In this document: piece after piece, positions 45,003-57,102 of the stretch
Layout: every line of letters starts with the position of its first letter
Position numbering within the stretch: position 1 is the stretch's first letter
Assembly: GCA_949152475.1 (NCBI GenBank)
Contig: OX424564.1
Span: forward strand, 25,108,165-25,172,164
Direction: 5' to 3'
Source: Terebella lapidaria
Lineage: Eukaryota > Annelida > Polychaeta > Terebellida > Terebellidae
DNA length: 64,000 nt
Notes under the pieces: model-generated
Seen by the model: the letters and a program-made list of their open reading frames with translations, nothing else
Databases searched by the model: none
Told to the model about the DNA's origin: nothing
Made by a program: the position numbers and the translations under genes

Positions 45003-48000
45003 TTAGTAGTTACATTGTTTGCAAAAAGTATTTTCACAAGTTACATTATTAGAGTACAAGTCTATAAAATGATGCCTAAGCAGGGTGCTAAATCTCGTCC
45101 TGTTAATTTCGTCTTTAAATTTGACTGGGAAATTATTCCAAACATTGGGGATACTATAATACACATTCGATTTGGACCAGTTAGTTCTTGGTTTTGGTAA
45201 GGATATTTGATAATTTGCAGTACTTCTAGTGACTATTGAACTAATTCGATTTAAAGGGTAAAAATTATTGAAGGCTTCTGGTAGGCGATTATTTGTGTAA
45301 TCATGTGCAAATTTCATAATGTTGTATAAATACAGGTCCCGTAGTTTAAGAATATTTAATTGTTTAAAAATCGGTTCAGTATGTGCTCTGAATGTACTAT
45401 TTGTGATTATTCGCACAGATTTTTTCTGAATAGCGAATAATTTGGGAAGTGAATTTGAATTTCCCCATGCTATGATTCCATATGAAATTCGGCTATGTAT
45501 TAACATGTAGTAAAGTGTTTTAAGAGCCGAAAGTGGTAAAATTCTTTTAACTTTATTGAGACAATATAATGTATATGATATTTGTTTACGAAGGTTGTCA
45601 ATATGTAGTTTCCATGTCAAATTTTCATCAATATGTAAGCCTAGAAATTTTATGCTTTCAGAATTATTATTATATCCACATTGCTCAATGGCTTCACCGT
45701 TGATAAAAATATTGATAGAATTGGTTTTGCTGGGCGAAAATACCATGAATTTAGTTTTATTGGTGTTCATGAGAAGCTTATTCTCACAAAGCCATGTATA
45801 TACTGATTTTAACTCATCATTAATTGTGTTCGATAATTCGACAGGATCACTGCTAGAATAATAGACTGTGGTGTCGTCGGCAAAAGAGAGGACTTTTAGT
45901 TTCGTAGAATAATGCAAATCATTAATATATATCAGAAAAAGAAGTGGACCCAATATTGATCCCTGTGGGACGCCACATGTAATATCAGAACTTGGGGAGA
46001 ATGAAGATTTAAATTCGGTAAATTGTTTTCTTCCGGACAAGTAATTCGAAAACCATAATATTGATGAACCTCTCACACCATAATGCTCCAACTTCGTTAG
46101 TAAAATATCATGGGATATAGTATCAAATGCTTTGCTCAAATCCAAGAAAACAGCTGCAGTAATATCTTTAGTAGGTTTGTCATTCGCATTAGTTATATCT
46201 CTTATTAGTTTAATAATTGGGTGTATCGTTGAGTGTTTTTTCCGGAAGCCAAATTGGTTCTCAGTAAGGATTTTGTTCGTATTCAGATAGGAAGTGAGTC
46301 TTTTATACATAATTTTTTCCAATACTTTAGAAAATGAAGGTAGTAAACGGATAGGTCTGTAGTTATCAAAAATACGCTCATCACCAGATTTGAACACAGG
46401 TATAATTTTCGCTATTTTCATCTTTTCAGGTATAACACCAGTTGAAAAAGATAAGTTGAAAATATGGGCTAAGGGTTGTGTTATATACTCAATTGTTTGT
46501 TTCACTAATTTGGTACTGATATCATCATGTCCTGAGCTTTGTTTAGGTTTCAAGGAATTAACAACATCATGTATTTCGCTTGCACAAGTGGGGTTTATAA
46601 AAAACGAATTGGGAAATTGTCCTGTCAAGTGTCGAGAGAATTTGGAGTTGACAGGAGTAATTTTGCTAACTATGTTCATACCGATTTTAGAAAAATAATT
46701 ATTGAAACTGTCTGCGATATCTTTGCAATTTGTAATGAGAGTATTGTTTACATAAAAGTTGTCAGATAAGCTCTGTTTATCTTTTGTGTTGATAAGTTCT
46801 CTGAGGATTTTCCAAGAACGTTTTGAATCATCTTTGCTCTCATTCAGTAGATTTGTATAATATGTCTTCATAGCTAATCGTGATACTCTATTGAAAATTG
46901 AACAATACAATTTATAGCGAGATATGTTATTCGGTGTTGGCTTTTTGAATTTTGTTTTCAGCAACTTACGTTGGTGTAAAGAGGAGACTAATAATCCACT
47001 GGTGAACCATGGATCACGCTTTACATATTTAGATGTACACTTTATCAACTTCAAAGGAAAACACACGTCATATGCTGACTTGTATAATTCCATGAATTGA
47101 TTATAGGAGTCGTTTGCACAGGAAGAATCGAATACAATTGAATAATCCATGACACGTAGAATCGAATTGAATCGCATAATGTTATTCTGACTGAAAGATC
47201 GTAGGTATTTATACACTGGCTTATTTTTTTCCTTAGCATTATCGACAATTGTAAACGTCGCAAAATGATCTGATACATCAGAGATAATTATTCCTGATTT
47301 GCAGGGCCTGTCAATGGCGTTGGAAAAAATGTGATCAATAATGGTTGCGGAGTATTCCGTAATTCTTGTAGGTTTTGTTATCAAAGGTAATAGGCCACTA
47401 CTGTACATGTCATTTATAAAATCATTCGTTTTATTATTGTATTCAAATTTGAGAAGATCTATATTGAAATCTCCCATCAGGAATAATATTTTATTTTCTT
47501 TACTCACATGTTCTATAATATTCTGCATGGTTTCCATAAATACATTTATATCGGCCTTGGGTAGAGTATTTGGTCGGTATATGTTACCAATAACTATATT
47601 CTTTTTATTCTGGAATGTAATTTCAATGAATAAAGTCTCAATGATATGTGGGGTAAAGAAAGATAAATCATGCCTCACTGTATAATTAAGAGTGTCTTTG
47701 ACGAACAATCCGACTCCACCTCTACCATCATCGTTTTCAGGTCGAATCTTGAATTCTAATTTGGAGTATCCGTTTAGTCTAAATTCCATGATATTATTAA
47801 TATTGAAGATTTCTGAAAGACCTAGTATATCGAACGAAAATTTATCAGAGCTAAGATCCGCCACTAAGGATTTGAAAGAAATCCAATTTGCAGTTAAACT
47901 ACGACAGTTTAGTGAAAAATGGGACAAGCAAGTCTTACATGTTCTATTTTCTGCCATATTGATAAAGTCATCAGGGGCAAAGTATTCACAGGTATTCATA

Positions 48001-48107
48001 TTACTTGGAATAGGATCATCTTCCGAGTTGCTATTTGAAGAATATACTTCATTGAAATTGTATGCCTTGTTATTTCTGATCTGGTCAAAATGTATGTTAC
48101 CTAACAT
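45003..48107 (-). CDS. LINE ORF: endonuclease plus reverse transcriptase, right copy
   Basis: Same protein as at 33277-36381 (first ATG at 48107; the open frame extends to a GTG at 48149). The EEP endonuclease (G-D-F-N-I-D-L) and reverse transcriptase (F-L-D-L-S-K-A-F-D, F-A-D-D-T) are complete. The one substitution noticed between the copies is silent at the protein level. The LINE 3' end meets the 3' end of PLE copy 3 tail to tail through a CA/TA-rich tract. Confidence 0.92.
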   Translation of the reverse strand: MLGNIHFDQIRNNKAYNFNEVYSSNSNSEDDPIPSNMNTCEYFAPDDFINMAENRTCKTCLSHFSLNCRSLTANWISFKSLVADLSSDKFSFDILGLSEIFNINNIMEFRLNGYSKLEFKIRPENDDGRGGVGLFVKDTLNYTVRHDLSFFTPHIIETLFIEITFQNKKNIVIGNIYRPNTLPKADINVFMETMQNIIEHVSKENKILFLMGDFNIDLLKFEYNNKTNDFINDMYSSGLLPLITKPTRITEYSATIIDHIFSNAIDRPCKSGIIISDVSDHFATFTIVDNAKEKNKPVYKYLRSFSQNNIMRFNSILRVMDYSIVFDSSCANDSYNQFMELYKSAYDVCFPLKLIKCTSKYVKRDPWFTSGLLVSSLHQRKLLKTKFKKPTPNNISRYKLYCSIFNRVSRLAMKTYYTNLLNESKDDSKRSWKILRELINTKDKQSLSDNFYVNNTLITNCKDIADSFNNYFSKIGMNIVSKITPVNSKFSRHLTGQFPNSFFINPTCASEIHDVVNSLKPKQSSGHDDISTKLVKQTIEYITQPLAHIFNLSFSTGVIPEKMKIAKIIPVFKSGDERIFDNYRPIRLLPSFSKVLEKIMYKRLTSYLNTNKILTENQFGFRKKHSTIHPIIKLIRDITNANDKPTKDITAAVFLDLSKAFDTISHDILLTKLEHYGVRGSSILWFSNYLSGRKQFTEFKSSFSPSSDITCGVPQGSILGPLLFLIYINDLHYSTKLKVLSFADDTTVYYSSSDPVELSNTINDELKSVYTWLCENKLLMNTNKTKFMVFSPSKTNSINIFINGEAIEQCGYNNNSESIKFLGLHIDENLTWKLHIDNLRKQISYTLYCLNKVKRILPLSALKTLYYMLIHSRISYGIIAWGNSNSLPKLFAIQKKSVRIITNSTFRAHTEPIFKQLNILKLRDLYLYNIMKFAHDYTNNRLPEAFNNFYPLNRISSIVTRSTANYQISLPKPRTNWSKSNVYYSIPNVWNNFPVKFKDEINRTRFSTLLRHHFIDLYSNNVTCENTFCKQCNY

Positions 48108-48149
48108 CAAACAGTTGTCGCCGTGTGTCCTCCTCAAAGACCGGCCCAC

Positions 48150-49706
48150 CGATGCTCAACCCGTGACCTAAATGGCTTGGATAAAGCAGAGAATCCATTA
48201 GTTGATAGCCAAGCGGACATACAAGTATCTTAGCTGGGTAAGAGGCACATTATAATATAACAATACATGAGTCACCGATATAATTATATACATATACACG
48301 TTGAGTGACATGTGGCAGGACTTACTTTTCATTGAGAAGAAACACACAATTATGTGATTACCGTATTGCGCATATTACCGTTAGAAAATAGTTCAATTGT
48401 GTTTGGGTATATAGCAAAGTCAAACGCCTGCAAACATATCGACCAACGTAACACATTTTCCTAACTTATCACATGCTTATGTATACCAGATCTTCATGGT
48501 ACGCTCGTGCTTCAAAAGTGTCACATTGCACATCAAACACATCGACACACTTAAGTATATGATACTACTCCAGTACACAGGGTACATGGTGAAAAAAGTA
48601 AGTAAATACGTTAAACCTGTAATAATACATCATCAGATATGTATATATCACGATAGCGTAAACATGTTTACTGAGCTTTATAGGCCATAGATATGGCAAT
48701 CAAATCCCGTAACTACTCAATACATGAATGGATGATGAGTACTGTCTGATATTGTGTGCATGAGTTTACGGACATGTTGTACCACCCTAAACCCAACAAC
48801 AACACTATCTGATGAGTGTATACAGCCATGCCTAATATAGATCATGGTGGTCCTATGATGTTTGTGTGTATGATGCGTGTGGAGTTCGGCCATTGGCAAA
48901 CTTTAAATTAAAAAAAAACAATAGATTGACATATAGAATAAGATGTACTTGTCACGACTTGTGATCCATATGTAATCACGTGTATGGTTGAATTTGATGA
49001 CGATATCATGGTTTAGTTTATCGTTACTGTGTGATATGTACAATTTATATATGTTTACAAAGTGTTGGGTTTCAAAGAGTGCGGCTACAATTCCAGAGAC
49101 TCAATATAAGTGTTTTGTGTAAACGCAATACCATAGTAGGTATGTCGTAACAACATACTGATGGTGTATATGATAAAAATTGGATGATTACACACTACCG
49201 TATAGTACAAACGTATTAACTCATTTGCCAGCCTGAATATACTGTAGGGGTTAAATGTCACCTTCAGTATGAAGGAATGTTCATTCATATAACGAACATG
49301 ACATCAGTTATATTTTCATATTTACGTTATGAATTGTACTTACATATAAACGACAGCAGAGAACATATTACCACAGAGTACTGTCCTATACTCTTTGATA
49401 TTAATTATATGATCATATATATTTAAATTCAGTTTGATCATCACCATGTACACACAAACTCCGGCATATTAACATGGTTCACATTATCAGTTTCGTTTCA
49501 GATAGAGCTGTACAGATCATACTGTTATTAGAATAATAACCAAATTTATACCATACATGTATATGAGACCTACTTACAAACCCTTCACATATTCAGTTAA
49601 TTTCCTGTGGATACATATGGTAAATATCTCAATATCGTTTCAAAATTAGATCGTTCTTGAATATAACTATGCCATAATACCTATGAATTTGATGTCATAT
49701 ATATAA
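48150..49706. other. no recognisable gene (upstream of LINE, right copy)
   Basis: Second copy of 36424-37980; short frames only. Confidence 0.4.
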
Positions 49707-49713
49707 TCACAGC

Positions 49714-49938
49714 ATAAAAATGAGCTAGCAATCATGTTTACATGGTATCATCACGCCACAAAATGAGATAGCAATCACGTTGACATGGTATAATCACGCC
49801 ACAAAGACATGGTATAATCACGCCACAAAAATGAGATAACAATCATGTTGACATGGTATAATCACGCCACAAAAATGAGATAACAATCATGTTGACATGG
49901 TATAATCACGCCACAAAAAATGAGATAGCAATCATGTT
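49714..49938. repeat. minisatellite of about 45-bp units, right copy
   Basis: Same array, with the same number and order of variant units as at 37988-38212. Equal array length in both copies means the duplication is younger than the usual pace of minisatellite length change. Confidence 0.9.
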
Positions 49939-50255
49939 TACCTTTACCGGCTACGAGCATTATGGTAAATGCTCACATTAACCCAATCCTAGATACTGGA
50001 TAAATATTGAACTCAAACCTAAGTTAAACCTAACCTAACTCAAACCTATATTATATTGAACTCGAACCTTGTTGTGCGGCGTTAGCCGTACTATATCTGT
50101 TAGTGTAATTTTGACCCCATGGTACTACTGGTGAGGAACTTGTCCATGCGTGGACTTATTGCTACCGAATTAAGTCAGCGATGACATTATCCATATTTTT
50201 CATGTCACAATCTCAGATTACAACAAAGTTAAGTAGCAAATATTGAACAAAGAAA

Positions 50256-50666
50256 ACATACACCTTTGTCATTTGTGGAAAGTGCAACTAAAACCCATTT
50301 TGGCAAGAATAATGGACGAATCGACAAACAAATGCGAGTAATAATCAATTTTCGCATGGACAAGCTCTGCACCAGTATTGGATGTATTATGGTAGTGTAA
50401 GACCATCTACGAGAATTGTTCTCTGTGAGAGGGAAGTAGAGAGTTATTACAATACGAGTTCGAGTTACAATACGATCCGAGTTCATTGTTTCATATTGTT
50501 ATCAAACTAATCAATAGGCTTTAAGTTGATTTGCAAATATTGTGTGAGTGAAAACACACACCATAGTCCTTTGTGGAAAGTTCAACCAAAACACATTTGG
50601 GCAAGAATAATGGGCAACTCAACAAAAGAGCAGGTGAGAATCAATTTACCCATGGACATCAAAATA
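50256..50666. repeat. imperfect direct repeat of about 110 bp, two copies (right segment)
   Basis: Second copy of the pair at 38530-38940. Confidence 0.7.
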
Positions 50667-51596
50667 TTCGACAGGTTGTCATAACGTTCAGGTTCACAAT
50701 TAGAATTTTTATATCACATGGAAACAAGACCCACAATATTTTGTTTGGTTGTTTAACCAAGAAATGTGTTTTCTGTCTACTTATCCTTGATTTTTTTCGT
50801 GTTCACTCAGCCTCGAGTACTGGTTCTACTCTCCTTTGTCCCTGTGGCCGCACACGTAACCTCAAGTTCTGCTGTTGTGATGCTTGTTATCAGCCAGTGT
50901 TAATATAACGACCATCAATTATCTTAAAAACGAATCTGTAAAGTATTAGGTTGCTGAATGATTGGTTCGTAGCTTTCACAGTTAAACACCCGATTGGTTC
51001 CTGCAAGATTGTAATCCTCGACAGTCACTAATACAGCCACTTTGGGGACGCTTATCGACTTGCACAGAATCGAAATGTGGCCGCTGCTTGTACATGCCAT
51101 CATCATGGCAACAACAAAAAATCTGACTCGGGAGGTTTGGGACGACCGCATGTGGACGCGAACCAAAACATTATTTTTTTTTGCCTAAACATTTTGTTAT
51201 TTCCACAAGGTACACCGCACTTGAAACCATTTATTTCCATTTACTAAACAAGAAAATGATTTTATTTTACATCTAAATGGATGACACGTAATATCTTTCA
51301 AGATGTCACATCTCGCAGACATCCTGTTATGCTTTATTTCAAGGTTTACTACCATTCCCATCGCCGAGGGTAATCGTGGCTCCCATCAGCCGACACAGAA
51401 CATCAGAACTGATCAGAAAAGACAGGACGTCGACAGGGTTGTAAAAAAAAAGCCTTATGTCTATTGATGGAGTGCCTTCGGTGTAATAGAATTAAGTCTT
51501 TAGTCGAAAACAACAACAGATGCCAATTTCTCAATGATGACATTTTTCTGAATAACCGCGTCACTAAAAATCGCCACCAAGCTAGGAAGTGCTACT
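50667..51596. other. no recognisable gene (right segment)
   Basis: Second copy of 38941-39870. Confidence 0.4.
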
Positions 51597-52350
51597 CACT
51601 GTGGTGAGACTGGATGCACTAACGATCGTTAGTGCATCCCGCAATGGCGAACCCACTCGCGGTTCGTTTAATTTTCTTCATTTTCCCGATAATTACGATT
51701 GTGATCGATACACACATACATCTGCTGATTTTATGCGCACGAAACAACCGTTCGTTGCAAATACGTGGCGATTTATGTTGGTTTGAGCATGAAAAAAACT
51801 CGTCTGAAAAAAAGCCGAAAGATTCCCTAACGATTGATTTTGTAAAATCAAAGATTCCCTAACGAACATGTGAAGATTCTTTAATGATCTTTTCTTTATT
51901 AATTCAAATCTACGTTATTTAAATGTTAAAGTGAAATAAAGTACCAATTGACATGTATTGATGTGTATAGATGCTCTTCTAATACAGATTTCCTATTTTT
52001 GATGTGTTATTCGCTAATTTATGTCGCATAAATCAACGAATTCACAATGGTGTATGATATGGACGTATTACAATATACACGTATTAGGCCTGTTAGGGAA
52101 TCTCACTTTTGTCGTTGGTGAATCTTATCGCTAATTCTTTTCCTCAACATATCTAAACAAAGAAGCGTGATCTGCTTGAACTAACTACGCATGTCTTTGA
52201 CCAAAACACTAAGCTTCCTTCAGATATCCATTTATCACAAATGGACCTGTCATTTGATAGAATACGGTTAGAAACCAAACAGATCGTGTTTATTGTCGGC
52301 CATTTCGGGATGCACTAACGATCGTTATTGAATCCAGTATCACCACAGTG
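51597..52350. mobile_element. CACTA-type non-autonomous element, complete, 754 bp
   Basis: The ends are inverted repeats: CACTGTGGTGAGACTGGAT at the left and the complement of a closely matching stretch ending CCACAGTG at the right (52350). ACT flanks both sides (51594-51596 and 52351-52353), as expected for a 3-bp duplication. CACT ends and a 3-bp duplication point to CACTA/EnSpm. There is no transposase inside. A perfect 28-bp palindrome lies near the left end (51612-51639) and a damaged version of it near the right end (52308-52335). Confidence 0.75.
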
Positions 52351-53341
52351 ACTACTGCTCAATGAGAGAAATCGAATGGGAGTGTAAATCAAATAAATAT
52401 ATAATGTGAATGTTTCAAAATGGCGTGTACATCAGATGAGCAAGTCGAATCCATTTCCCCCTGTCAGGGCGTAAAAGATTATTAACTTGAACGTTTCTTT
52501 ATTTCTTCATTCACGGCTCAAAGGAGTTTAGTGTGATATATTTTTAGCGTTAGGTTTTCACACACAGTTTATTTCTCAACAAGGCGATTTGGCTGATGAA
52601 ATACTCACGCGTCCAGTCACTCACAATTCGATGCGGTCTAACCCCAATCTTTTGGCCTGATTAATTGTCATTCAACATGGCTGACTTTCGGCCATTTAAC
52701 TTCTTCTCGATCTCTTCTCCAAGTGCATAAATTAACCGTCTACTAGCAAGAACGTCGTGGGGGGGGGGGGAATTCCTAGGTGTCACGAGGTGTGAATGAT
52801 AAGTCATGATGGCTGCTGGGTCTCGTGAGTATATACTGTGGGCAAAAAGTGTTGCAATGTTGTTTAAGTCTGTGACGTGTCGGTGCGTGTATGTTTGTGT
52901 GAGTGCGGGTGGAGTTAGGTTTTGGGGGAGTGAAGCCTGAAAAATATAGTACAAATACACCTTTTCGTCCGGCTATGCCTCGTAGTCGACCCTTCCCCAA
53001 AACCTAAGTCCGTTATAAAATTCTAACAAAAAGAAGCTAAAAGTCCTACAAAGTCTACCCACACACTCGCCGCGCAAAACAATAAGAAAAAACTATGTGC
53101 AATAAAAATGAGTCCCTAACTAGTCAAATAAATCATCAGCATCGGTCTGTCGAGCTAAGATGAACGAAGTACAAATAAAACACAAGCACAGAATATATAC
53201 AAGACATATCACAGATAGATGGTGTGTAAAATAATACTGGTTATTTATATACGTGTTCTCATCATCACATTAAACCGATTAGTGTTCACAAACGATCCAT
53301 AAGACATAGCGATATGATAAACGATATGATTGGTTATACGA

Positions 53342-54157
53342 TCACGGCCTGAATCGCCAGCTCGAATACGACCACGTAGGGCCTGGCATCCCGATAAGTA
53401 TACAATTCGTTCTATCCTCAGCCACGCTATCCAAGGTGCGTGACCAGGAGTCCATCGCCCAGATATACTCGGCCTGGATAGCCTCCGCATACTGTTTGAC
53501 CATATCGTCGGCGCGGGCAAGGTCTATCGATGGGAGATGGGCCTCGGGGCCAAGTGGCGCGGTCAGAGGGTCCACTCTGTTAGCGGCTCGTCGTTGATAC
53601 CGGTTCCACCACCGGTCGTGAGATGCAATGTCGTCGGGGAGTTTATCAGTCGTTGGGAGATGTATGAACTCCCATGTGTCAGGATTTTCGATGACGAGAG
53701 GCTGTAAGCCAGGCAGGCGTCGACTGAGGAATTGATGGCCTAGATCTCGAAGAAACTGAAGTCCACGGGCTAATTCACGATGTGGCGGTTCAGGGTCGTC
53801 GGGGGTAGCGACAGCAATCAATGCGGTCTTGTCTTCACTTTTATTAGGCATGCTGCGGGGAGTCTCCGGACACGAACCTTGCACGAACAACGGGGTCAAT
53901 TCGGCAATATCATACATAGATTCGTCTGGTGGAAGAGGATATGGTGCGTCCTGCAACGGCGGTGGGCCGTCGTCGGAATCCACACTTTCGGCGCATGGCG
54001 GGATTGGGAGCTCCTTCAGACACGGGATGACTTTCCTCGGTACGACGTCTGAGTATCGTCTGCCGGCGAGGGAATTCGATGGTCGCTTGTAGTCGGCCAC
54101 GGACGGTTGGTAATTTGACAATGTCGATCTGGGCGTCAGTCGGCGATCAATTTTCAA
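53342..54157 (-). pseudogene. Gypsy-3 third-gene frame, relative of the Gypsy-2 ORF at 10026-11231
   Basis: 271 open codons. The segment from about residue 125 to 230 matches the conserved block of the Gypsy-2 protein: L-Q-F-L-R-D-L-G-H-Q-F-L, then R-R-L-P-G-L-Q-P-L, then P-D-x-W-E-F, D-R-W-W-N-R, A-H-L-P-S-I-D-L-A-R-A-D-D and Q-A-E-Y-I-W-A-M-D. The N-terminal third is again Pro/Asp-rich. The frame begins at TTG rather than ATG, and the coiled-coil C-terminus of the Gypsy-2 version is missing. Conservation of one block between two otherwise diverged elements shows that this was a selected protein domain. The function is unknown. Confidence 0.65.
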
Positions 54158-54374
54158 TTGAAGTAAATTGTGTGGGGCTTTTTGAGTCGCACCGATTGGT
54201 TAATTATCGCCAAGTCGCTACGAAGTTTTTCCATTTGTTCCTCGGCCGCCTTGTCTTTCCCTTCGATGCATTCCATTACGTCAGGTCGTCGTAATATGTG
54301 GGTAGCGATGTGGGTACCCTGGGTGGCATGAAGTGGGGATTCATTTGCATTCCCACAGCACAGCGTTCAACTTA

Positions 54375-54683
54375 TCAGCGGATAAAACTATCGTCCGGGG
54401 CGTATTCGACTCCGGAGAAGAAGGGTAATACCTCACGATGTTGATCAGTCTCATCGAGGAGGTGGCGACCCATTCCATTTTTCGATAAGGCCACATATCC
54501 GTCGCCAGTTAGACATACGTAGTACTGGACGAACAGATAGTGATACGTCAAGATGTGGGAGTCTAAAGCGCTGACACCCAGAAACGGTCCTCTTGGTTTG
54601 ACTTCAGGCCAAACCAGATCCGGCGTGGGCGGTACTCCCGTACAGAACGGACATTCGTAGAGTCCATGGTGGTCCAAGTCCAA
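54375..54683 (-). pseudogene. Gypsy-3 frame with C2H2-like cluster, unknown
   Basis: About 100 open codons, starting at TTG. The segment Y-E-C-P-F-C, followed after about 27 residues by H-I-L-T-Y-H, resembles a C2H2 zinc-binding pattern with a long loop. It lies just upstream of the third-gene frame. I found no counterpart in Gypsy-2, so it may be chance or an exon specific to this family. Confidence 0.3.
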
Positions 54684-54869
54684 GATCGTTAAGATATTTC
54701 ACACAAGTTTGGTAAGCATGCACGGACATTGAAAGATAATGCAATGAACATCATTTGGCCAGTCATCTCACATTTATGTATGTCTTTAGATGGGCTTTTG
54801 CAGAAGAGGGGAGAACCGGCACGAATTTTGTGTACATGGCAATTTTTATTTATATGCACACATGGCAAC

Positions 54870-55371
54870 ACTGTAAAAGTACTAATTTTCGCGCGGTACT
54901 TATTTCGCGTATTTCGCGGTAAGGGTGGATCCGCGAAATTAAATACCTCGCTAAAATAAGTCTCCCGCGAAAATTAATTTTGAGGTTTGTGGCCGTCCAT
55001 AGCACAATACGCTGTTGCTAATCATAATGCGCAGAATTACGTTAGTTCAGTGCCCAGATACCGGTCGCTAGCGTCTGCATGGCACGTGCTTGAACTTGGT
55101 GCCGATGACATCTGCACCAAGTTCAAGCTTTTGCAGACTAAGCATGACTTGTTTGACGTTTGTGTTTAAAATTTCAAATAAAATCTGATTTGATATCCTG
55201 TGACTTTCCATTTCTCACACCAATTGCATTGATATACTGTGATGTCCATCAACTGCAAATTCTTTACGCGATTACTGGCAATCACTGAACCGCGAAATTA
55301 AATCCCCGCGAAATTGCCTGGGGGTAAAAACCGCGAAATTTAATACCCGCGAAAAAAAGTGTTTTTACAGT
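54870..55371. mobile_element. MITE-like element with CTGTAAAA/TTTTACAG ends
   Basis: About 502 bp. The left end reads ACTGTAAAAGTACTAATTTT then CGCG; the right end, inverted, reads ACTGTAAAAACACTTTTTTT then CGCG. GCGAAATT-type repeats occur near both ends. There is no coding capacity. A target duplication could not be fixed, so the superfamily is open. It lies inside the Gypsy-3 remains. Confidence 0.65.
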
Positions 55372-55699
55372 AGATGTCATTTACAATATTCATGTGCTGT
55401 TAAATTGGACAGTTATGATGGCAACACGCTGCTCAACAACCGAGAACTCTTCAAGTAATAGCTTTAACATAATATATCTGATCAGGTCAATGGAATAGAG
55501 ACATAAGTTTGTGTCTCAAGGGAATAATTTGGTGTTCCGTGAAAATCATGCTTTGTTTGTTTAAAGTTGATCTTTGCCATGGTAACCTGTTACGTAGCAA
55601 ACAGATTTTTTCCGCGTTGCAGTGGTATTGATGAAAATAAAGTTTAGTATCAAATACATATAAAATTCACAATAATATTCCCATTCTTTGTTGAAATAT
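55372..55699. other. Gypsy-3 spacer, no gene seen
   Basis: AT-rich sequence between the MITE and the small conserved frame. Nothing recognised. Confidence 0.3.
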
Positions 55700-55993
55700 T
55701 CATAATATCTGAGAATATATCATATTTTGCCATTTTTCCTCCGCACAGGGGATTCCACTGAGCCCCGCAGTGAAGGGGTTAACTTTCCTTCTCGACCAGT
55801 GACGTGCTGTAAACGGACGGTCAACTTGACGAATCAGATGACACATTTTCATCCTGTTATTCAGGAACGACACGTTACTAATCGATGAGGTTTTCAATGG
55901 AATTGCTGGTCGGCCATGGAGTAGCGCGATGTATTTGATGACAGGCTGTGTTTTAGTTGACATAAGGTTATACATGGTTTCGTCCCACTTCAT
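55700..55993 (-). pseudogene. Gypsy-3 short frame, relative of 12689-12871
   Basis: ATG-initiated frame of 97 codons. Residues 2-30 (around T-Q-P-V-I-K-Y-I) resemble the small frame of Gypsy-2. Beyond that the similarity fades. Same relative position, between integrase and third gene. Confidence 0.4.
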
Positions 55994-56385
55994 GGCGTTA
56001 CCCGGAATTTTTCTTCAGTCGAGCAGAGGTCCCTTACTGCAAACTTGCTCTGGAGTTGACGACCCTGACGCACTTTCAACGACGATGTAGTCTTGCATAC
56101 TGCATGACTGGAATCTGTGCGGAATGAATGCAGAACATGGCATGCGGAGGGGGACGTTATGACGGATCAGGGCACACACAGACCTCACGGAGATTTTACC
56201 TAACATATATCAACACATAATCATTATGCAACCATCATTTCTCCGTGTCTAGAATGTATATATCATAATAGATATCGTTGTTGCCTCACTGACATCTTAG
56301 TGTACATAGATATAAAAGTAATATCAATAAAAATAGTAATGATTGAAAATATGTACATGTAATTGTTATATATGAATATGTTATA

Positions 56386-57102
56386 TTACGGTCCTGTCCA
56401 TGGGCAGGCGAATTTGTTTGTGTGTGTCAGTGGTAGGTAGTAATACCTCACCAAGTCACTGGGTTGGAACTTTGGTCTCGTTTTGGTATGAGCATCGTAG
56501 CTCATCTTTTGTCGAACTGCTGATTTTTCCGAGTGATCCTTGGCAAAATTGTGAGCTGAACGGATTGTCTGTCGTAAGTACTCCACATACTCTGGTCCAC
56601 AGGGAGGCAGAGGTTCCGGGGTACTTGTTGGAAACATCAAGTCGACAGGGAGATTACAATCAAGTCCATAGATTATGAGATGCGGTATGCGTCCAGTCAA
56701 TGAGTGTACAGATGTCCGATAGGACATGAGGACAAAATGGGAGATGAACATCCCAATCGTTTCCTTGGTCACAGACGAAAGTGCTCAGCATATTCAAGAG
56801 TGTTCGGTGAAACTTTGGGGTCGGCTTTGGGGTCTGTATGGAGTCGTCCTGATCTTTTTAGCGCCTAGTAGTCGTACCACGTTCTGGTACAGAGCCGATT
56901 CGAATTCCGCTCCTTGATCGCTATGAACCACCTTTGGTACCCCATGGTACACTATCCAGCGATTCACTAGCACATCAGCGACAGTCTTGGCGGTGTGGCG
57001 TCTAAGCAGAAAAGCGTCTGTGTATTTCGAGAAGTAATCTGACATGACTAGGATGTATCGGTGTCCTCTACTCGTCACCTTGTGTGTATCGAGAATGTCC
57101 AT
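56386..57102 (-). pseudogene. Gypsy-3 integrase core, broken
   Basis: Two frames: 57102-56794 (M-D-I-L-D-T-H-K-V-T-S-R-G-H-R-Y, V-H-S-D-Q-G-A-E-F-E) and 56772-56386 (V-L-M-S-Y-R-T-S-V-H, L-V-R-Y-Y-Y-L-P-L-T). They correspond closely to the Gypsy-2 integrase. The segment with the catalytic Glu is damaged between them, and the C-terminus after W-T-G-P is lost. Confidence 0.9.

Larger units (their letters stand above)
44917..52248. repeat. 7.33-kb duplicated segment, right copy
   Basis: Partner of 33191-40522 with no net indels. At the right end it continues into the rest of the CACTA-type element instead of into a PLE. Confidence 0.95.
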
